NCBI GenBank assembly: GCA_001971685.1
Contig: CP019326.1
Coordinates: 2,604,001-2,668,000 of the forward strand
Length of the DNA stretch: 64,000 bases
Reading direction: 5' to 3'
Source: Halomonas sp. 1513
GTDB taxonomy: Bacteria; Pseudomonadota; Gammaproteobacteria; Pseudomonadales; Halomonadaceae
The translations under genes were made by a program, and so were the position numbers. The notes beneath the pieces are model-generated. The model saw only the letters and a list, made by a program, of their open reading frames with translations, was not told the DNA's origin and made no database searches. Shown here piece by piece: positions 17,555-26,371 of the stretch; position 1 is the stretch's first letter; every line of letters starts with the position of its first letter.

Positions 17555-18369
17555 TGCGCCTGGTCTCGTTCAACATCAACGGCATTCGTGCCCGGCTGCA
17601 TCAGCTCGAGGCGCTGATCGAGGCGCACCGCCCGGCGCTGATCGGCCTGCAGGAAACCAAGGTGCAGGACAGCGAGTTTCCTCGTGAGGCGGTGGAGGCG
17701 CTGGGCTATCGGGTCTACTTCCACGGCCAGAAGGGCCACTACGGCGTGGCCATGCTGTGCCGCGACGAGCCCGAGGCGGTGCACTATGGCTTCCCAGACG
17801 ATGACCACGACGCCCAGCGGCGCATGATCGGCGTGCGCCTGGCGATGCCCGACGGTGAGCCGCTGACGGTGTGGAACGGCTACTTTCCCCAGGGCGAGAA
17901 CATCGAGCATCCCACCAAGTTCCCCCACAAGCAGCGCTTCTATGCCCAGCTGTCGCGACTGCTGGAGGAGGAGTGCCGCCCCGAGCAGCGCCTGGCGGTG
18001 ATGGGCGACTTCAATATCTCGCCCCAGGATATCGATATCGGCATCGGCGAGGCCAATCGCAAGCGCTGGCTGCGCGAAGGCAAGACCAGTTTCCAGCCCA
18101 TCGAGCGGGAATGGCTGGGCCGCGTCAAGGCGTGGGGACTCAGCGACAGCTACCGGCTGCGCTATCCCGAGATCGATGACCGCTTCAGCTGGTTCGACTA
18201 CCGCTCGCGAGGCTTCGAGCGCGAGCCTCGCCGCGGCCTGCGTATCGACCATATCCTGGTCACTGCGCCGCTCGGCGAACGCGTGGCCGACGCCGGTATC
18301 GACTACCAGCTGCGCGCCATGCCCAAACCCTCGGATCACGCCCCGGTGTGGACCGAACTCGACCTGTGA
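17554..18369 (+). CDS. xthA: Exodeoxyribonuclease III (XthA), AP endonuclease
   Basis: 271 residues from the ATG at 17554. The endonuclease/exonuclease/phosphatase fold motifs are present: SFNINGIRARL, GLQETKVQD (metal-binding Glu), MGDFNISPQDIDIG, RIDHILVT and the C-terminal SDHAPV catalytic pair. It cuts abasic sites and removes 3'-blocking groups in base excision repair. Translationally coupled to the small basic gene before it. Its stop lies 3 bp from the convergent tonB stop, with no terminator hairpin between them. Confidence 0.93.
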   Translation: MRLVSFNINGIRARLHQLEALIEAHRPALIGLQETKVQDSEFPREAVEALGYRVYFHGQKGHYGVAMLCRDEPEAVHYGFPDDDHDAQRRMIGVRLAMPDGEPLTVWNGYFPQGENIEHPTKFPHKQRFYAQLSRLLEEECRPEQRLAVMGDFNISPQDIDIGIGEANRKRWLREGKTSFQPIEREWLGRVKAWGLSDSYRLRYPEIDDRFSWFDYRSRGFEREPRRGLRIDHILVTAPLGERVADAGIDYQLRAMPKPSDHAPVWTELDL

Positions 18370-18372
18370 CGC

Positions 18373-19167
18373 CTACCTGAGCTGAAACTCGAGGCGCTGG
18401 CGAGCGCGCCGCCGCTGGCCGCTCGCCTCGAACTGCCACTCTGCCACCGCCGATTCCGCGGCCTGCTCGAAGACCTGGCGCGGACGCGCCTCGACCACCT
18501 CGATGGATGAGCGGTCGACGCTACCGTCGGGGCGAATCAGGAAGGTCAGTTCGACGTGCCCTTCCATGCCGCGGCGCTGAGCGCGGCGCGGATACTCCGG
18601 CGGCACCCGGTGGGTCGGGGTGGCCGCGCCGACGTCGACCGGCGCCTGTTCGGCCTCGCCCTGTTCGCTTCCCGGCTGGCCGGCGAAGGGCTCGGGGGCA
18701 AGCTCGGCTGACGGCGACTCGCTAGCCTGGGACGCATCTGGCTCGGGCTGCGGCTCGGGTTCAGGCTGTGGTTCGGGCTCGGGCTGTGGTTCGGGTTCAG
18801 GCTGAGGTTCGGGCTGTGGTTCGGGCTCGGGCTGTGGTTCGGGTTCAGGCTGAGGTTCGGGCTCGGGCTTAGACTCGGGCTCGGGCTTAGACTCGGGCTC
18901 GGGCTTAGACTCGGGCTCAGGTACCGCCACCTGGCTATCAGCCACAGTTGCCGGCTCCGGCAAGGCGGGTGGCGTCGGCGGCTGCGACGCGCTGTCGACC
19001 GGCGCCGCCACCCGCTCGGCAGCCGGCGCGTCGCTGACGCTCAGCGGCAGCGGCATCTCCACCACCTCGACATCGGCCTCCGGCGGTGTCACCAGCAGTG
19101 CCAGCAGCCAGAACAGCAGCAGCGCCAGCAGGCTACCGCCGACGACCGAGAGCGGCACCCGGCTCAT
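18373..19167 (-). CDS. tonB: TonB energy-transducing protein (TonB2-type)
   Basis: 264 residues. One N-terminal membrane anchor (about 8-27), a long Pro/Glu/Gln/Lys periplasmic linker (about 80-145) built from PEPEPQ and PEPESK repeats, and a C-terminal TonB domain ([23 protein letters not shown]...). It couples proton motive force harvested by ExbB/ExbD to outer-membrane receptors. It is the last gene of DUF3450-TtpC-exbB-exbD-tonB and overlaps exbD by 4 bp. The receptor at 27412 and the ABC importer at 22282-26155 are the obvious partners. Confidence 0.93.
   Translation of the reverse strand: MSRVPLSVVGGSLLALLLFWLLALLVTPPEADVEVVEMPLPLSVSDAPAAERVAAPVDSASQPPTPPALPEPATVADSQVAVPEPESKPEPESKPEPESKPEPEPQPEPEPQPEPEPQPEPQPEPEPQPEPEPQPEPEPQPEPDASQASESPSAELAPEPFAGQPGSEQGEAEQAPVDVGAATPTHRVPPEYPRRAQRRGMEGHVELTFLIRPDGSVDRSSIEVVEARPRQVFEQAAESAVAEWQFEASGQRRRARQRLEFQLR
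18738..18925 (-). repeat. Short tandem repeats coding the TonB proline-rich linker
   Basis: Degenerate 6-bp (Pro-Glu/Pro-Gln) units arranged in higher-order units of about 18-30 bp, ending in three copies of an 18-bp unit coding PEPESK. All units are multiples of three, so copy-number change would alter linker length without breaking the frame. Confidence 0.8.
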
Positions 19168-19571
19168 GGGCCGCCCCGGATCGCGGCCACCGCCACATCG
19201 TCTACGCCCGCCTCGCGCAGCCGATCCATGACCTCGACCAGCAGGCCGGTGGTGGCGGCACGATCGGCCTGGATCACGACACCGCCTTGCCCGTTGACCA
19301 GCGCGGCCACCTCATCACCGACTCGATGAGCATCCACCGGCCGGCCGTCGACCCACACCGCCCCTTCCGGCGTCAGCGCCACCATCACCTGGGCATCGGG
19401 ACGCGGCGAGGCGGCGCTCGACTCGGGCCGCTCGATCTCCACTCCGCTTTCACGAATGAAGCTGGTGGTGACGATGAAGAAGATCAGCATGATGAATACC
19501 ACGTCCAGCATCGGCGTCAGGTTGACCTCGCTGGCGTCCTCACTCACCGCATGGCGTCGACGTCTACGCAT
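19164..19571 (-). CDS. exbD: ExbD-type biopolymer transport protein (TonB2 system)
   Basis: 135 residues from the ATG at 19571; the open frame upstream is the out-of-frame exbB gene. Layout: short basic cytoplasmic start ([20 protein letters not shown]), one membrane helix with the essential Asp ([19 protein letters not shown]) and a periplasmic domain. With ExbB it forms the proton channel that energises TonB. It overlaps exbB by 8 bp and tonB by 4 bp, so the cluster is tightly coupled. Confidence 0.92.
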   Translation of the reverse strand: MRRRRRHAVSEDASEVNLTPMLDVVFIMLIFFIVTTSFIRESGVEIERPESSAASPRPDAQVMVALTPEGAVWVDGRPVDAHRVGDEVAALVNGQGGVVIQADRAATTGLLVEVMDRLREAGVDDVAVAAIRGGP

Positions 19572-20109
19572 GGGCGTCCTCCGCGGCGCGGGCCATGCGG
19601 TCGTGCAGCCGCTGGTCTTCGCGCCGGATGATGAATTCCAGCCGGGAGGTGAACAGCAGTCCCACCACCGCCACCGCCATCCCGGCCAGGGTCGGCAGCG
19701 TCGCGCGGGCCACGCCGTCGGCCATCGAGCGGGCCTGATTGGCATCCCCCATGGCCAGGCCGTCGAACACGCCGATCATGCCGGTCACGGTGCCCAGCAG
19801 GCCGAGCAGCGGGCACAGCATGACCAGCAGCTTGAGCCACGGCAGCGGCCGGCGCAGCCGGGCGATCAGTTCGCGGGTCCACACCTCGCGCAGGGTTCGC
19901 GCGCTCCAGCTGACCTGGTCGCGGCGCGCCACCCAGCGCCGTATCAGCGCACGCCGCTCAGCCCGCCAGCGGCCGCGAAAATACCACCAGCGCTCCAGCG
20001 ACAGGCTGAACAGCAGCATCGCTACCACGCCGATCGCCAACAGCACCGGCCCCCCGGCCTCCAGCAGGCGCGCGAGGGGCTGCCACAGCAAGCTCAACGA
20101 GTCAGACAT
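19564..20109 (-). CDS. exbB: ExbB-type MotA/TolQ proton channel protein (TonB2 system)
   Basis: 181 residues from the ATG at 20109 (MSDSLSLLWQPLARLLEAGG). Three membrane segments with the conserved GLLGTVTGMIGVF pore helix. It is short, like other TonB2-cluster ExbB proteins. It assembles with ExbD, the TtpC-like protein and TonB. Overlaps the TtpC gene by 8 bp. Confidence 0.9.
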   Translation of the reverse strand: MSDSLSLLWQPLARLLEAGGPVLLAIGVVAMLLFSLSLERWWYFRGRWRAERRALIRRWVARRDQVSWSARTLREVWTRELIARLRRPLPWLKLLVMLCPLLGLLGTVTGMIGVFDGLAMGDANQARSMADGVARATLPTLAGMAVAVVGLLFTSRLEFIIRREDQRLHDRMARAAEDAHA

Positions 20110-21436
20110 AGGCAGCGGCATGGCGCGACCCATGTCGGGCATCGTCGGCGGGTTGGCGCTCGAGGTGTTCGGCAAGCGCCGCACTGGCCTGCCCTTCGAG
20201 CATGTCGGACAGCCGCCGACTGCGACTGACCAGCGCGGTATGTGCAAACAGCAGCGGCACCGCGGTGATCAAGCCGAGCACGGTGGTCACCAGCGCCTGG
20301 CTGATGCCACCGGCCATCAGCTGCGGATCACCGGTGCCGAACACCGTGATCGCCTGGAACGTCACGATCATGCCGGTCACCGTGCCGAGTAGCCCCAGCA
20401 GCGGCGCGACGGCGGCGAGCAGCTTGACCAGTGACTGGCCGCGTTCGAGCCTCGGCAGCTCGGCCAGCAGCGCCTCATCGAGACGTGCCTCGAGCGCTTC
20501 CGGTGCCTGACCTTCGCGCAGCGCGCGATACTTGCCGAGCACCCGGCCCAGCGGATTATCGTCGCGCAGCGCGTCGAGATCTCGGCGCTGACGGCGCAGT
20601 CGCCCGCCGACCCACAGCAAGTAGGCGTACTGGAACAGCGCCACCAGCAGCCCCAGGCCGCCCAGCGTGACCACCACGTAGCCCACCGCACCGCCCTGGT
20701 GGAAACGCTCGATCAGGGTGGGGCGCTGCGCCAGGGCGTCGAGTAGCCGGCCACCGGTCGGGTCGAGCATGACTCGGCTGCCTTCTCCGCGGGCGAAGGC
20801 GGCCAAGCGCTCGGCGGCCTCACGCGGCGTGTGCTCGACCACCGCCGGCGGCATCTCCGGTGACTCACGGCGCAGCCAGTCGGCGTCGCTGAAGGCCGCC
20901 ATATCGCCCAGGCGGATCACCTCCCGCGAGGTCACGCGACCGTCGGCCCCTGCTACCGGCAGGGTTGCGCGCTCGACCCGCGCGCTGTCGGCGGTGAGCG
21001 CCACCAGCGCGGCGGCGACCGCCTCGAGGCGTGCCGGACTTGGCAGGCTGTGGGCGTCGCTGCGCGCCGGCAGCACGCCACCGTTCAGCGTCAGCCAGCT
21101 GCTGGCAAGGGAGTCGCGCAGCTCCCCCAGGTGGCGATCGAGGACCTGCGCCACGCCCTCGAGGTCTGCGGCCTGCGCGCTGCGCCCGGCCTCGAGCGCC
21201 GCACGCGCTTCGCCCAGGCTGGCCTGCTCGGCCTCGAGGGCATCGCGACGCTCGCCGGCCTCGATGCGTTCACTACGCGCCGCATCGAGCGCCGCCTCCA
21301 GCGCCGCCTGATCCTCGAGCAGCGCCTCCAGACGCGCGTCGTCGAGCGTCACGGCGGTGTGTTCGGCGGTCTGCGCCGCCGCCAGCGGCGCCAGCGCCCA
21401 GGTCAGCACGACCACTAACCACAGCCGGGCCATCAT
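20102..21436 (-). CDS. TtpC-like MotA/TolQ/ExbB channel protein with periplasmic extension
   Basis: 444 residues. A signal-like N-terminus (about 1-21), a long Ala/Glu/Arg-rich coiled-coil periplasmic extension (about 25-110), then an ExbB-like C-terminal half with membrane segments near 250-270, 340-365 and 385-405 and the GLLGTVTGMIVTFQAIT pore motif. This matches TtpC of the Vibrio/Shewanella TonB2 complex, an extra subunit needed for TonB2-dependent siderophore uptake. Position between DUF3450 and exbB supports this. It overlaps the DUF3450 gene by 4 bp. Confidence 0.85.
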   Translation of the reverse strand: MMARLWLVVVLTWALAPLAAAQTAEHTAVTLDDARLEALLEDQAALEAALDAARSERIEAGERRDALEAEQASLGEARAALEAGRSAQAADLEGVAQVLDRHLGELRDSLASSWLTLNGGVLPARSDAHSLPSPARLEAVAAALVALTADSARVERATLPVAGADGRVTSREVIRLGDMAAFSDADWLRRESPEMPPAVVEHTPREAAERLAAFARGEGSRVMLDPTGGRLLDALAQRPTLIERFHQGGAVGYVVVTLGGLGLLVALFQYAYLLWVGGRLRRQRRDLDALRDDNPLGRVLGKYRALREGQAPEALEARLDEALLAELPRLERGQSLVKLLAAVAPLLGLLGTVTGMIVTFQAITVFGTGDPQLMAGGISQALVTTVLGLITAVPLLFAHTALVSRSRRLSDMLEGQASAALAEHLERQPADDARHGSRHAAAYV

Positions 21437-22191
21437 GCGCCCTCCTCGTCTGCCTGAGCCTCGTGCAACGGCTGGGATAGCGGCAGCGTGAGCAGCGCCG
21501 GGGCGCGCTGCTCGCGAACGATGCGCAGCGCATCGCGCAGCTGGCGGCGGTCGGCGTCGTCAAGCCGCTGCCACTCGCCGTCTGCCGCCTGCCACACCGC
21601 CGCGTCGCTGGCATCCGGGGTCAGGTAATAGAGGCCGACTCGCCCCCAGCGCAGAAAATCCACTTCGTGGCGCTCATCGAGCATCCCCCGCCAGGCGTCC
21701 AGCTCACGGCCGTAGTCGAGCTCGGCACGCCAGGCCGCCAGCACCCGGTCGAGGCGCTCGGCGGCCTCGAGATCGCCGTCGACCAGGCTGCGCTCGAGAT
21801 TGGCCACCCGCGCGCGGCGCTCATCGCGCAGAAACGGCAGGTCGGCCTCGACCCACGCATCGAGATCCTCGACCAGCCGCCGCAGTAGCGGCGCCAGGGT
21901 CTCACGGGTACTTCCGGCGGCGATGCGCTGGGTCTCGGCCGCGGCCAGGTGCAAGCGCTGCTGGTCGTTGAAGCGCGCCAGTTCATCGCTGTAGGCCGTC
22001 AGTCGCCGGGTCTCGCTCTCGAGACGAACGAGTTCGCTGACGCGCGCGCGAGTCTGTTCATCCTCGGACGCCAGCCGCTCGGCCAGTGCCTCCGGCAGCG
22101 CGTCCTCGCCCAGCGCCGGGAATGCCGATGCGCCGCCGAGCGCGCAGGCCAGTAGCGCACCGCGCATGAAATATCGTGGGGAATTCGCCAC
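21433..22191 (-). CDS. DUF3450 periplasmic coiled-coil protein of TonB2 cluster
   Basis: 252 residues from a GTG at 22191, chosen for the GGAGG ribosome site just upstream. An export signal covers about 1-28. The rest is alpha-helical with heptad-like Glu/Arg/Leu runs (about 40-150) and a C-terminal WGRVGLYYLTPD segment, the hallmark of DUF3450. The family is found before TtpC-ExbB2-ExbD2-TonB2; its exact role is not established, probably a periplasmic partner or scaffold of TtpC. Confidence 0.82.
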   Translation of the reverse strand: MANSPRYFMRGALLACALGGASAFPALGEDALPEALAERLASEDEQTRARVSELVRLESETRRLTAYSDELARFNDQQRLHLAAAETQRIAAGSTRETLAPLLRRLVEDLDAWVEADLPFLRDERRARVANLERSLVDGDLEAAERLDRVLAAWRAELDYGRELDAWRGMLDERHEVDFLRWGRVGLYYLTPDASDAAVWQAADGEWQRLDDADRRQLRDALRIVREQRAPALLTLPLSQPLHEAQADEEGA

Positions 22192-22243
22192 TTGCTCCTC
22201 CCGTGGTGACTGCCGCCGCCGGCTCACCGGACGGCCGCTGGAC

Positions 22244-22285
22244 AGGATAGCACCCCGCCCCCAAATAGCAATGACTTTCATTTAC
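22244..22285 (-). promoter_or_regulatory. Internal promoter with Fur-box-like site before the TonB2 genes
   Basis: On the minus strand the 19-mer at 22285-22267 matches the Fur consensus at about 12 of 19 positions, with ATGA-N3-TCAT dyad symmetry. A -35-like TTGCTA (22271-22266), 16-bp spacer and -10-like TATCCT (22249-22244) follow. It overlaps the stop codon of the upstream ABC ATPase gene, so the TonB2 genes could be iron-regulated independently of the importer. Confidence 0.5.
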
Positions 22286-23091
22286 ACCGAAACGGCGCGC
22301 CGCCGCAGATCGGAGAGCAGCGGTGTCCCGGTGGCCGGGTCGTGCAACAGGGTGCAGTCGATATCATACAGCTCGCCGACCAGTTCACGGGTCACCACCT
22401 CGCGTGGCGCCCCCTCGGCAACGATACGACCGTCGCGCATCGCCACCAGATGGTCGGCATAGCGACAGGCGCTGGCCAGGTCATGCAGCACCATCGCCAG
22501 GGTACGGCCCTCCCCGGCCAGGCGCCGTACCAGCTCGAAGACCTCCAGCTGGTGGCCCAGGTCGAGCGCCGAGGTGGGCTCATCGAGCAGCAGCAGCGGC
22601 GTTTGCTGGGCGATGGTCATGGCGATCCAGGCGCGCTGCCGCTGGCCGCCGGAAAGCGCCTCCAGCGGTCGCTCGGCCAGAGCCGCCAGGTCCGCTGCGG
22701 CAAGCGCCGCCTCGACAGCACCCTGGTCCTCCCACGACCACTGGCGAAGGAAGCCCTGGTGGGGCTGGCGGCCGAAGCGAATCAGGTCGCGTACCGTCAG
22801 CCCCTCGGGGGCAATCGCCTCCTGCGGCAGCAGCGCCAGGCGGCGCGCCAGTTCGCGGGCCGGCAGCCGCTGGATATCCTTGCCGTCGAGCAGCACACAG
22901 CCGCCGCCCGGGGCGTGAAGCCGCGCCAGCCCCGCCAGCAGGGTCGACTTGCCGCAGCCGTTGGGGCCGACGATGGCGGTCACCCGCCCCGGCGGCAGGC
23001 GCAGGTCCAGCGCCTCGATCACCCGCCGCTGGCCGTGGGCCAGGTCGAGCCGGCGCGCTTCCAACGCGCTGCTCTCAGCCACGTCTCTCAT
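22282..23091 (-). CDS. Ferric-siderophore ABC transporter ATPase (FecE/FepC type)
   Basis: 269 residues from the ATG at 23091. Nucleotide-binding motifs: Walker A GPNGCGKST, signature LSGGQRQRAW, Walker B LLLLDEPTSALD, and the switch His in VLHDL. It powers import of ferric siderophore across the inner membrane with the two permeases encoded just upstream. It overlaps the adjacent permease gene by 4 bp (ATGA). Confidence 0.92.
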   Translation of the reverse strand: MRDVAESSALEARRLDLAHGQRRVIEALDLRLPPGRVTAIVGPNGCGKSTLLAGLARLHAPGGGCVLLDGKDIQRLPARELARRLALLPQEAIAPEGLTVRDLIRFGRQPHQGFLRQWSWEDQGAVEAALAAADLAALAERPLEALSGGQRQRAWIAMTIAQQTPLLLLDEPTSALDLGHQLEVFELVRRLAGEGRTLAMVLHDLASACRYADHLVAMRDGRIVAEGAPREVVTRELVGELYDIDCTLLHDPATGTPLLSDLRRRAVSV

Positions 23092-24197
23092 GCCAGACTC
23101 CTGTGAGGCCTCAACAATATCCACAGCAACCAGGGGCCGCCGACCACCGCGGTGACGATCCCCACCGGCAGCTCGATGGGCGCCAGAAGCACCCGGCCGA
23201 GCAGGTCGGCCAGCACCATCACCAGCGCCCCAGCCAGCGCCGAGGCGATGATCGGCACGCCGCGTGGGCAGGAGAGCGAGCGGGCGATCTCCGGGCCGAT
23301 CAGCCCCACCATGCCCACCGGTCCGGCCACCGCCACCGCCAGCCCGGTGAGCAGCACCGACACCGCCAGCACCTGCCAGCGGCGGCGCCCCACCCGGGAG
23401 CCCAGCCCCTGGGCGACGGCGTCGCTGAAGCGCATCAGCGACAGCGCCCGGGACAGCTGCAGCGCCATCGTCAGCCCCACCGCCAATCCCGCGCCGAGCA
23501 CCAACAGGGCCCCGGGAGGCCGCGCGTTGAGCGTACCCACCGTCCACGGGTAGGCCGCATTGGCGGTATCCATATCGACCCTCGCCAGCAGCAGCTGGGT
23601 GACGGCGCCGAACACCGCGCCCACCCCGATGCCGGCAACGATGAAGCGATAGCCGCGGCTGCCACCGCCGGCGGTCAGGCCGAAGGTGATCGCCGCCGCG
23701 GTTGCCGCCCCCGCCAGCGCCATTGCCGGCGGCGCCAGCGATACGCCGAGCCCCACCACCGAGGCCACCGCAAACGCCGTGGCGCCATTGTCGATCCCGA
23801 TGATACCCGGCGTGGCCAGGCGATTGCGGGCCAGGGTCTGCATCAGGCAGCCGGCCACCGCGAACGCCGCGCCGGTCAGCCAGGCGGCCACCAGCCGCGG
23901 CAGGCGCAGTTCGATCACCATGAAGCGAGCCACGAGGTCGCCGCCGCCCACCAGCACCGCGGCCAGCGACCGCGGCGCCAGGTGCACACTGCCCAGTGCC
24001 AGATAGACGCCGCTGGCCACGAGCAGCGCCAGCAGCAGGCCGGCAATGGCCAGCGCGCTGCGCCGAGTGATCAGCAGGTTAACCTCGCCGCCGCCCGGCC
24101 ACTGCCAGGCCAGTCGCCAGCAGCCGCTGGGCGCCGGCAGCGCAGGCGCCCGCTTGGCGACAGCGGCGTCACGCGCCAGAGGAAATAACGACATCAT
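23088..24197 (-). CDS. Ferric-siderophore ABC transporter permease (FecD/FepG type)
   Basis: 369 residues with about nine to ten hydrophobic segments. FecCD-family signatures: LRLPRLVAAWLTGAAFAVAGCLMQTL, NRLATPGIIGIDNGA and the coupling-helix region VGMVGLIGPEIARSL. An N-terminal cytoplasmic stretch of about 35 residues is longer than usual; a second Met follows at once, and a later start is possible. Forms a heterodimer with the next permease. Confidence 0.88.
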   Translation of the reverse strand: MMSLFPLARDAAVAKRAPALPAPSGCWRLAWQWPGGGEVNLLITRRSALAIAGLLLALLVASGVYLALGSVHLAPRSLAAVLVGGGDLVARFMVIELRLPRLVAAWLTGAAFAVAGCLMQTLARNRLATPGIIGIDNGATAFAVASVVGLGVSLAPPAMALAGAATAAAITFGLTAGGGSRGYRFIVAGIGVGAVFGAVTQLLLARVDMDTANAAYPWTVGTLNARPPGALLVLGAGLAVGLTMALQLSRALSLMRFSDAVAQGLGSRVGRRRWQVLAVSVLLTGLAVAVAGPVGMVGLIGPEIARSLSCPRGVPIIASALAGALVMVLADLLGRVLLAPIELPVGIVTAVVGGPWLLWILLRPHRSLA

Positions 24198-24221
24198 GTC
24201 TCCGCGAGTAGCGCATCACGA

Positions 24222-25238
24222 TCACAGGGTCGGCATACGCCTGGCGCGCACCACCGCCACCAGCACCGGGGCACCGCATAGCGCGGTGAGCACGCCCAGG
24301 GGCATCTCCGACGGCGCCACCAACAGCCGCGACAGGACATCCGCCGAGATCACCATCAGCGGCCCCAGCGGCAGGCATAGCCACAGCACGCGACGGATGT
24401 CCGGCCCGGCCAGGGCCCGCGCCGCAAACGGCACCACCAGGCCAACGAAGGCGATCGGACCGGCGATCGCCGTGGCCGCACCCACCAGCAGCGCCACCAC
24501 CACGATCACCAGCAGCCGCACCCGCCCCGGACGATGGCCAAGCCCCGCGGCCATCCGCTCGCCCAGCGACAGCGCCGCCAGCGGCCGGGCAATGCTCACG
24601 ACGATGGCCGTGGCCAGGGCCAGGCCGGGCAGCACCGCCAGCAGGTCGTCGGCACGCCGCCCCGAGAGGCTGCCGATCACCCAGAAGCGAATCTCGTCGG
24701 CGGCGCGCTGATCGAACAGCAGCAGCAAGGCAGTCAGTGACCCCAGCAGGCCGGAGAATGCCGCCCCGGCCAGCACCAGGCGTACCGGGTCGCTGCCCAC
24801 GCCGCGCAGCCGCGTTACGCTCAGCACGCACAGGCAGCCGGCCAGGGCGCCGAGCTGCGCGGCCGACACGCGCAGCGTGGTGGCACTGGCCCCCAGCAGC
24901 AGCGCCACCGCCACGGCAAAGGCGCTGCCCGCACTGACGCCCAGCAGGCCGGGCTCGGCCAGCGGGTTGCGCGTAACCGCCTGCAGCAGCGCCCCGGCAA
25001 CGCCCAGCGCCAGCCCCACGGCGACACCGACCAGGGTGCGCGGCAGGCGCAGCGAACCGACCACGAAACGCGCCTCCGGATCGCCGCCACCCGCCAGTAC
25101 CGCCAGCGCCCTGCTGGGTCCGACCTCCCCCGCCCCGAGCAGCACGCTGAGCAGTGCCACGCCCATCAACAGCAGCGCCAGCGTCATCCAGGTGGCGGCC
25201 AGGCGCGGGCCAGGCCTCGCAAGCAGGGCCTGGCTCAC
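24222..25238 (-). CDS. Ferric-siderophore ABC transporter permease (FecC/FepD type)
   Basis: 338 residues, polytopic. Signatures LRLPRTLVGVAVGLALGVAGALLQAVTRNPLAEPGLLGVSAG (shown here in part only as family context) and PIAFVGLVVPFAARAL identify the FecCD family. It is paired with the 23088-24197 permease. Its start codon overlaps the stop of the binding-protein gene by 4 bp; 24 bp separate it from the next permease. Confidence 0.88.
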   Translation of the reverse strand: MSQALLARPGPRLAATWMTLALLLMGVALLSVLLGAGEVGPSRALAVLAGGGDPEARFVVGSLRLPRTLVGVAVGLALGVAGALLQAVTRNPLAEPGLLGVSAGSAFAVAVALLLGASATTLRVSAAQLGALAGCLCVLSVTRLRGVGSDPVRLVLAGAAFSGLLGSLTALLLLFDQRAADEIRFWVIGSLSGRRADDLLAVLPGLALATAIVVSIARPLAALSLGERMAAGLGHRPGRVRLLVIVVVALLVGAATAIAGPIAFVGLVVPFAARALAGPDIRRVLWLCLPLGPLMVISADVLSRLLVAPSEMPLGVLTALCGAPVLVAVVRARRMPTL

Positions 25239-26155
25239 GGCAGCAGCACGCGCTCGAGGTCATCGAGGATCGCCTGGGCGGCCAGCGGCCCCTGGGCGCT
25301 GCTCCACAGCTGGCCGTCGACGCTGACCACGCGATCGCGCTGCACCACCGCGAGTCGCTCGAAGGCGGGCGACTGGCGGGCACTGGCCAGCGCCTCCTCG
25401 CCGTCTGCGTTGAGCGTCGCCAGGAACAGCCAGTCGTCATCGATGCGCGACAGGTTCTCGAGGCTCAGCGGATCGCTATGTCCGGCCTGCTCCGGCACCA
25501 GGCCGCCGTCGTGTACCTCGAGACCGGCAGCCGCCAGCACCCCGGTGCTGAACAGCTGCGACGACATCACCAACGGCCCCTGCGGCATCCAGCGAACCAG
25601 GGTCGCACCGCTGTCGATCCCGCGCTCCTCGATGGCCTGCGCCATCTCAGCGGCGCGCCCCTCGACGTCGACGATGGCCGCCTCGATCTGCTCCGCGCGG
25701 CCGAGTGCCTGAGCGTAGAGCCGTGCATCGTGCTTCCACGCCTCGCGGCTGAACCCTTGGCCCGGCGGCACCACGGTCGGGGCAATCCGCGACAGCAGCG
25801 CATACTGCTCATCGCTGAGCTGAGGCGGGGCCAGAATCAGGTCAGGCCGCTGCTGCAGCACCGCCTCGATATTGATCTCGCGCACCACGCCGACGATGGC
25901 GATCTCGTCCAGGTAGTCGTCGAGGTAGCGCGCCACGCCGTCGCCGCCACGGGTGGTCACTGCGCCCAGCGGCGTTACGCCAGCCGCCAGCGCGGTGTCC
26001 AGGGCACCTTCATGGAGCGTGACCACGCGTTCGGGGGCCGGGCCGACATCGACCGGACCGTGGGCGGTTTCCACGCTCTGTGCCTGGGCACCAGCGAAGA
26101 GTAGCGTCAGCGTCAGCGCCAACAGTGGGCGGCGCGGCAGCCATGTACGGAACAT
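25235..26155 (-). CDS. Periplasmic iron-siderophore binding protein (FecB/FepB type)
   Basis: 306 residues. A Sec signal peptide (RRPLLALTLTLLFAGAQAQS, cleaved near residue 25). The mature part follows the cluster A-II/III binding-protein plan: PAPERVVTLHEGALDTALAAG, ..RPDLILAPPQLSDEQ..., a helical backbone and a second lobe. It delivers the ferric siderophore to the two permeases. First gene of the importer operon; the upstream region carries a Fur box and the proposed LysR operator. Confidence 0.9.
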   Translation of the reverse strand: MFRTWLPRRPLLALTLTLLFAGAQAQSVETAHGPVDVGPAPERVVTLHEGALDTALAAGVTPLGAVTTRGGDGVARYLDDYLDEIAIVGVVREINIEAVLQQRPDLILAPPQLSDEQYALLSRIAPTVVPPGQGFSREAWKHDARLYAQALGRAEQIEAAIVDVEGRAAEMAQAIEERGIDSGATLVRWMPQGPLVMSSQLFSTGVLAAAGLEVHDGGLVPEQAGHSDPLSLENLSRIDDDWLFLATLNADGEEALASARQSPAFERLAVVQRDRVVSVDGQLWSSAQGPLAAQAILDDLERVLLP

Positions 26156-26200
26156 CCAGCATCTCCTGCATCAGCAACGAAGGGATTCGAGAGACACGAT

Positions 26201-26219
26201 AGTAATGATTCTCATAAAC
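26201..26219 (-). promoter_or_regulatory. Fur box upstream of the siderophore ABC operon
   Basis: The minus-strand 19-mer has the core ATGAGAATCATT and matches the Fur consensus at about 14 of 19 positions. It lies about 45-65 bp before the binding-protein start, in the expected promoter position. Because the region is shared with the LysR gene, Fur could also influence that gene. Confidence 0.7.
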
Positions 26220-26245
26220 TGGCGCATCAACATTGCATGCAACAA

Positions 26246-26268
26246 CGCGTTGCCTATACTGCAACGCG
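26246..26268. promoter_or_regulatory. Proposed LysR operator, copy 1 (divergent region)
   Basis: Perfect inverted repeat CGCGTTGC-CTATACT-GCAACGCG with a T-N11-A core, the classic LysR-type site. It lies between the divergent binding-protein and LysR genes. The same arms and 7-bp spacing recur at 27285-27305 before the receptor gene. A second small palindrome TTGCATGCAA is at 26233-26242. Confidence 0.65.
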
Positions 26269-26371
26269 ACTCAAACACCAATGATAAAAAGAACCATTTA
26301 TATATAAGCACCCCTTCATGGCATACTGGTGCTGCCCAGCCAGACCGAGGAACCTCCTGGATGCGCGTGAT

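Noticed and set aside
19571..19745. N-terminal extension of ExbD
   Set aside because: The upstream open frame is out of frame with exbB, which overlaps it and has clear ExbB motifs; homology starts at the ATG at 19571.
22323..24188. Long plus-strand open frame (621 codons) opposite the ABC transporter genes
   Set aside because: Composition is Arg/Pro/Gln repeats with no recognisable domain; the minus-strand genes have clear motifs and coupled starts.
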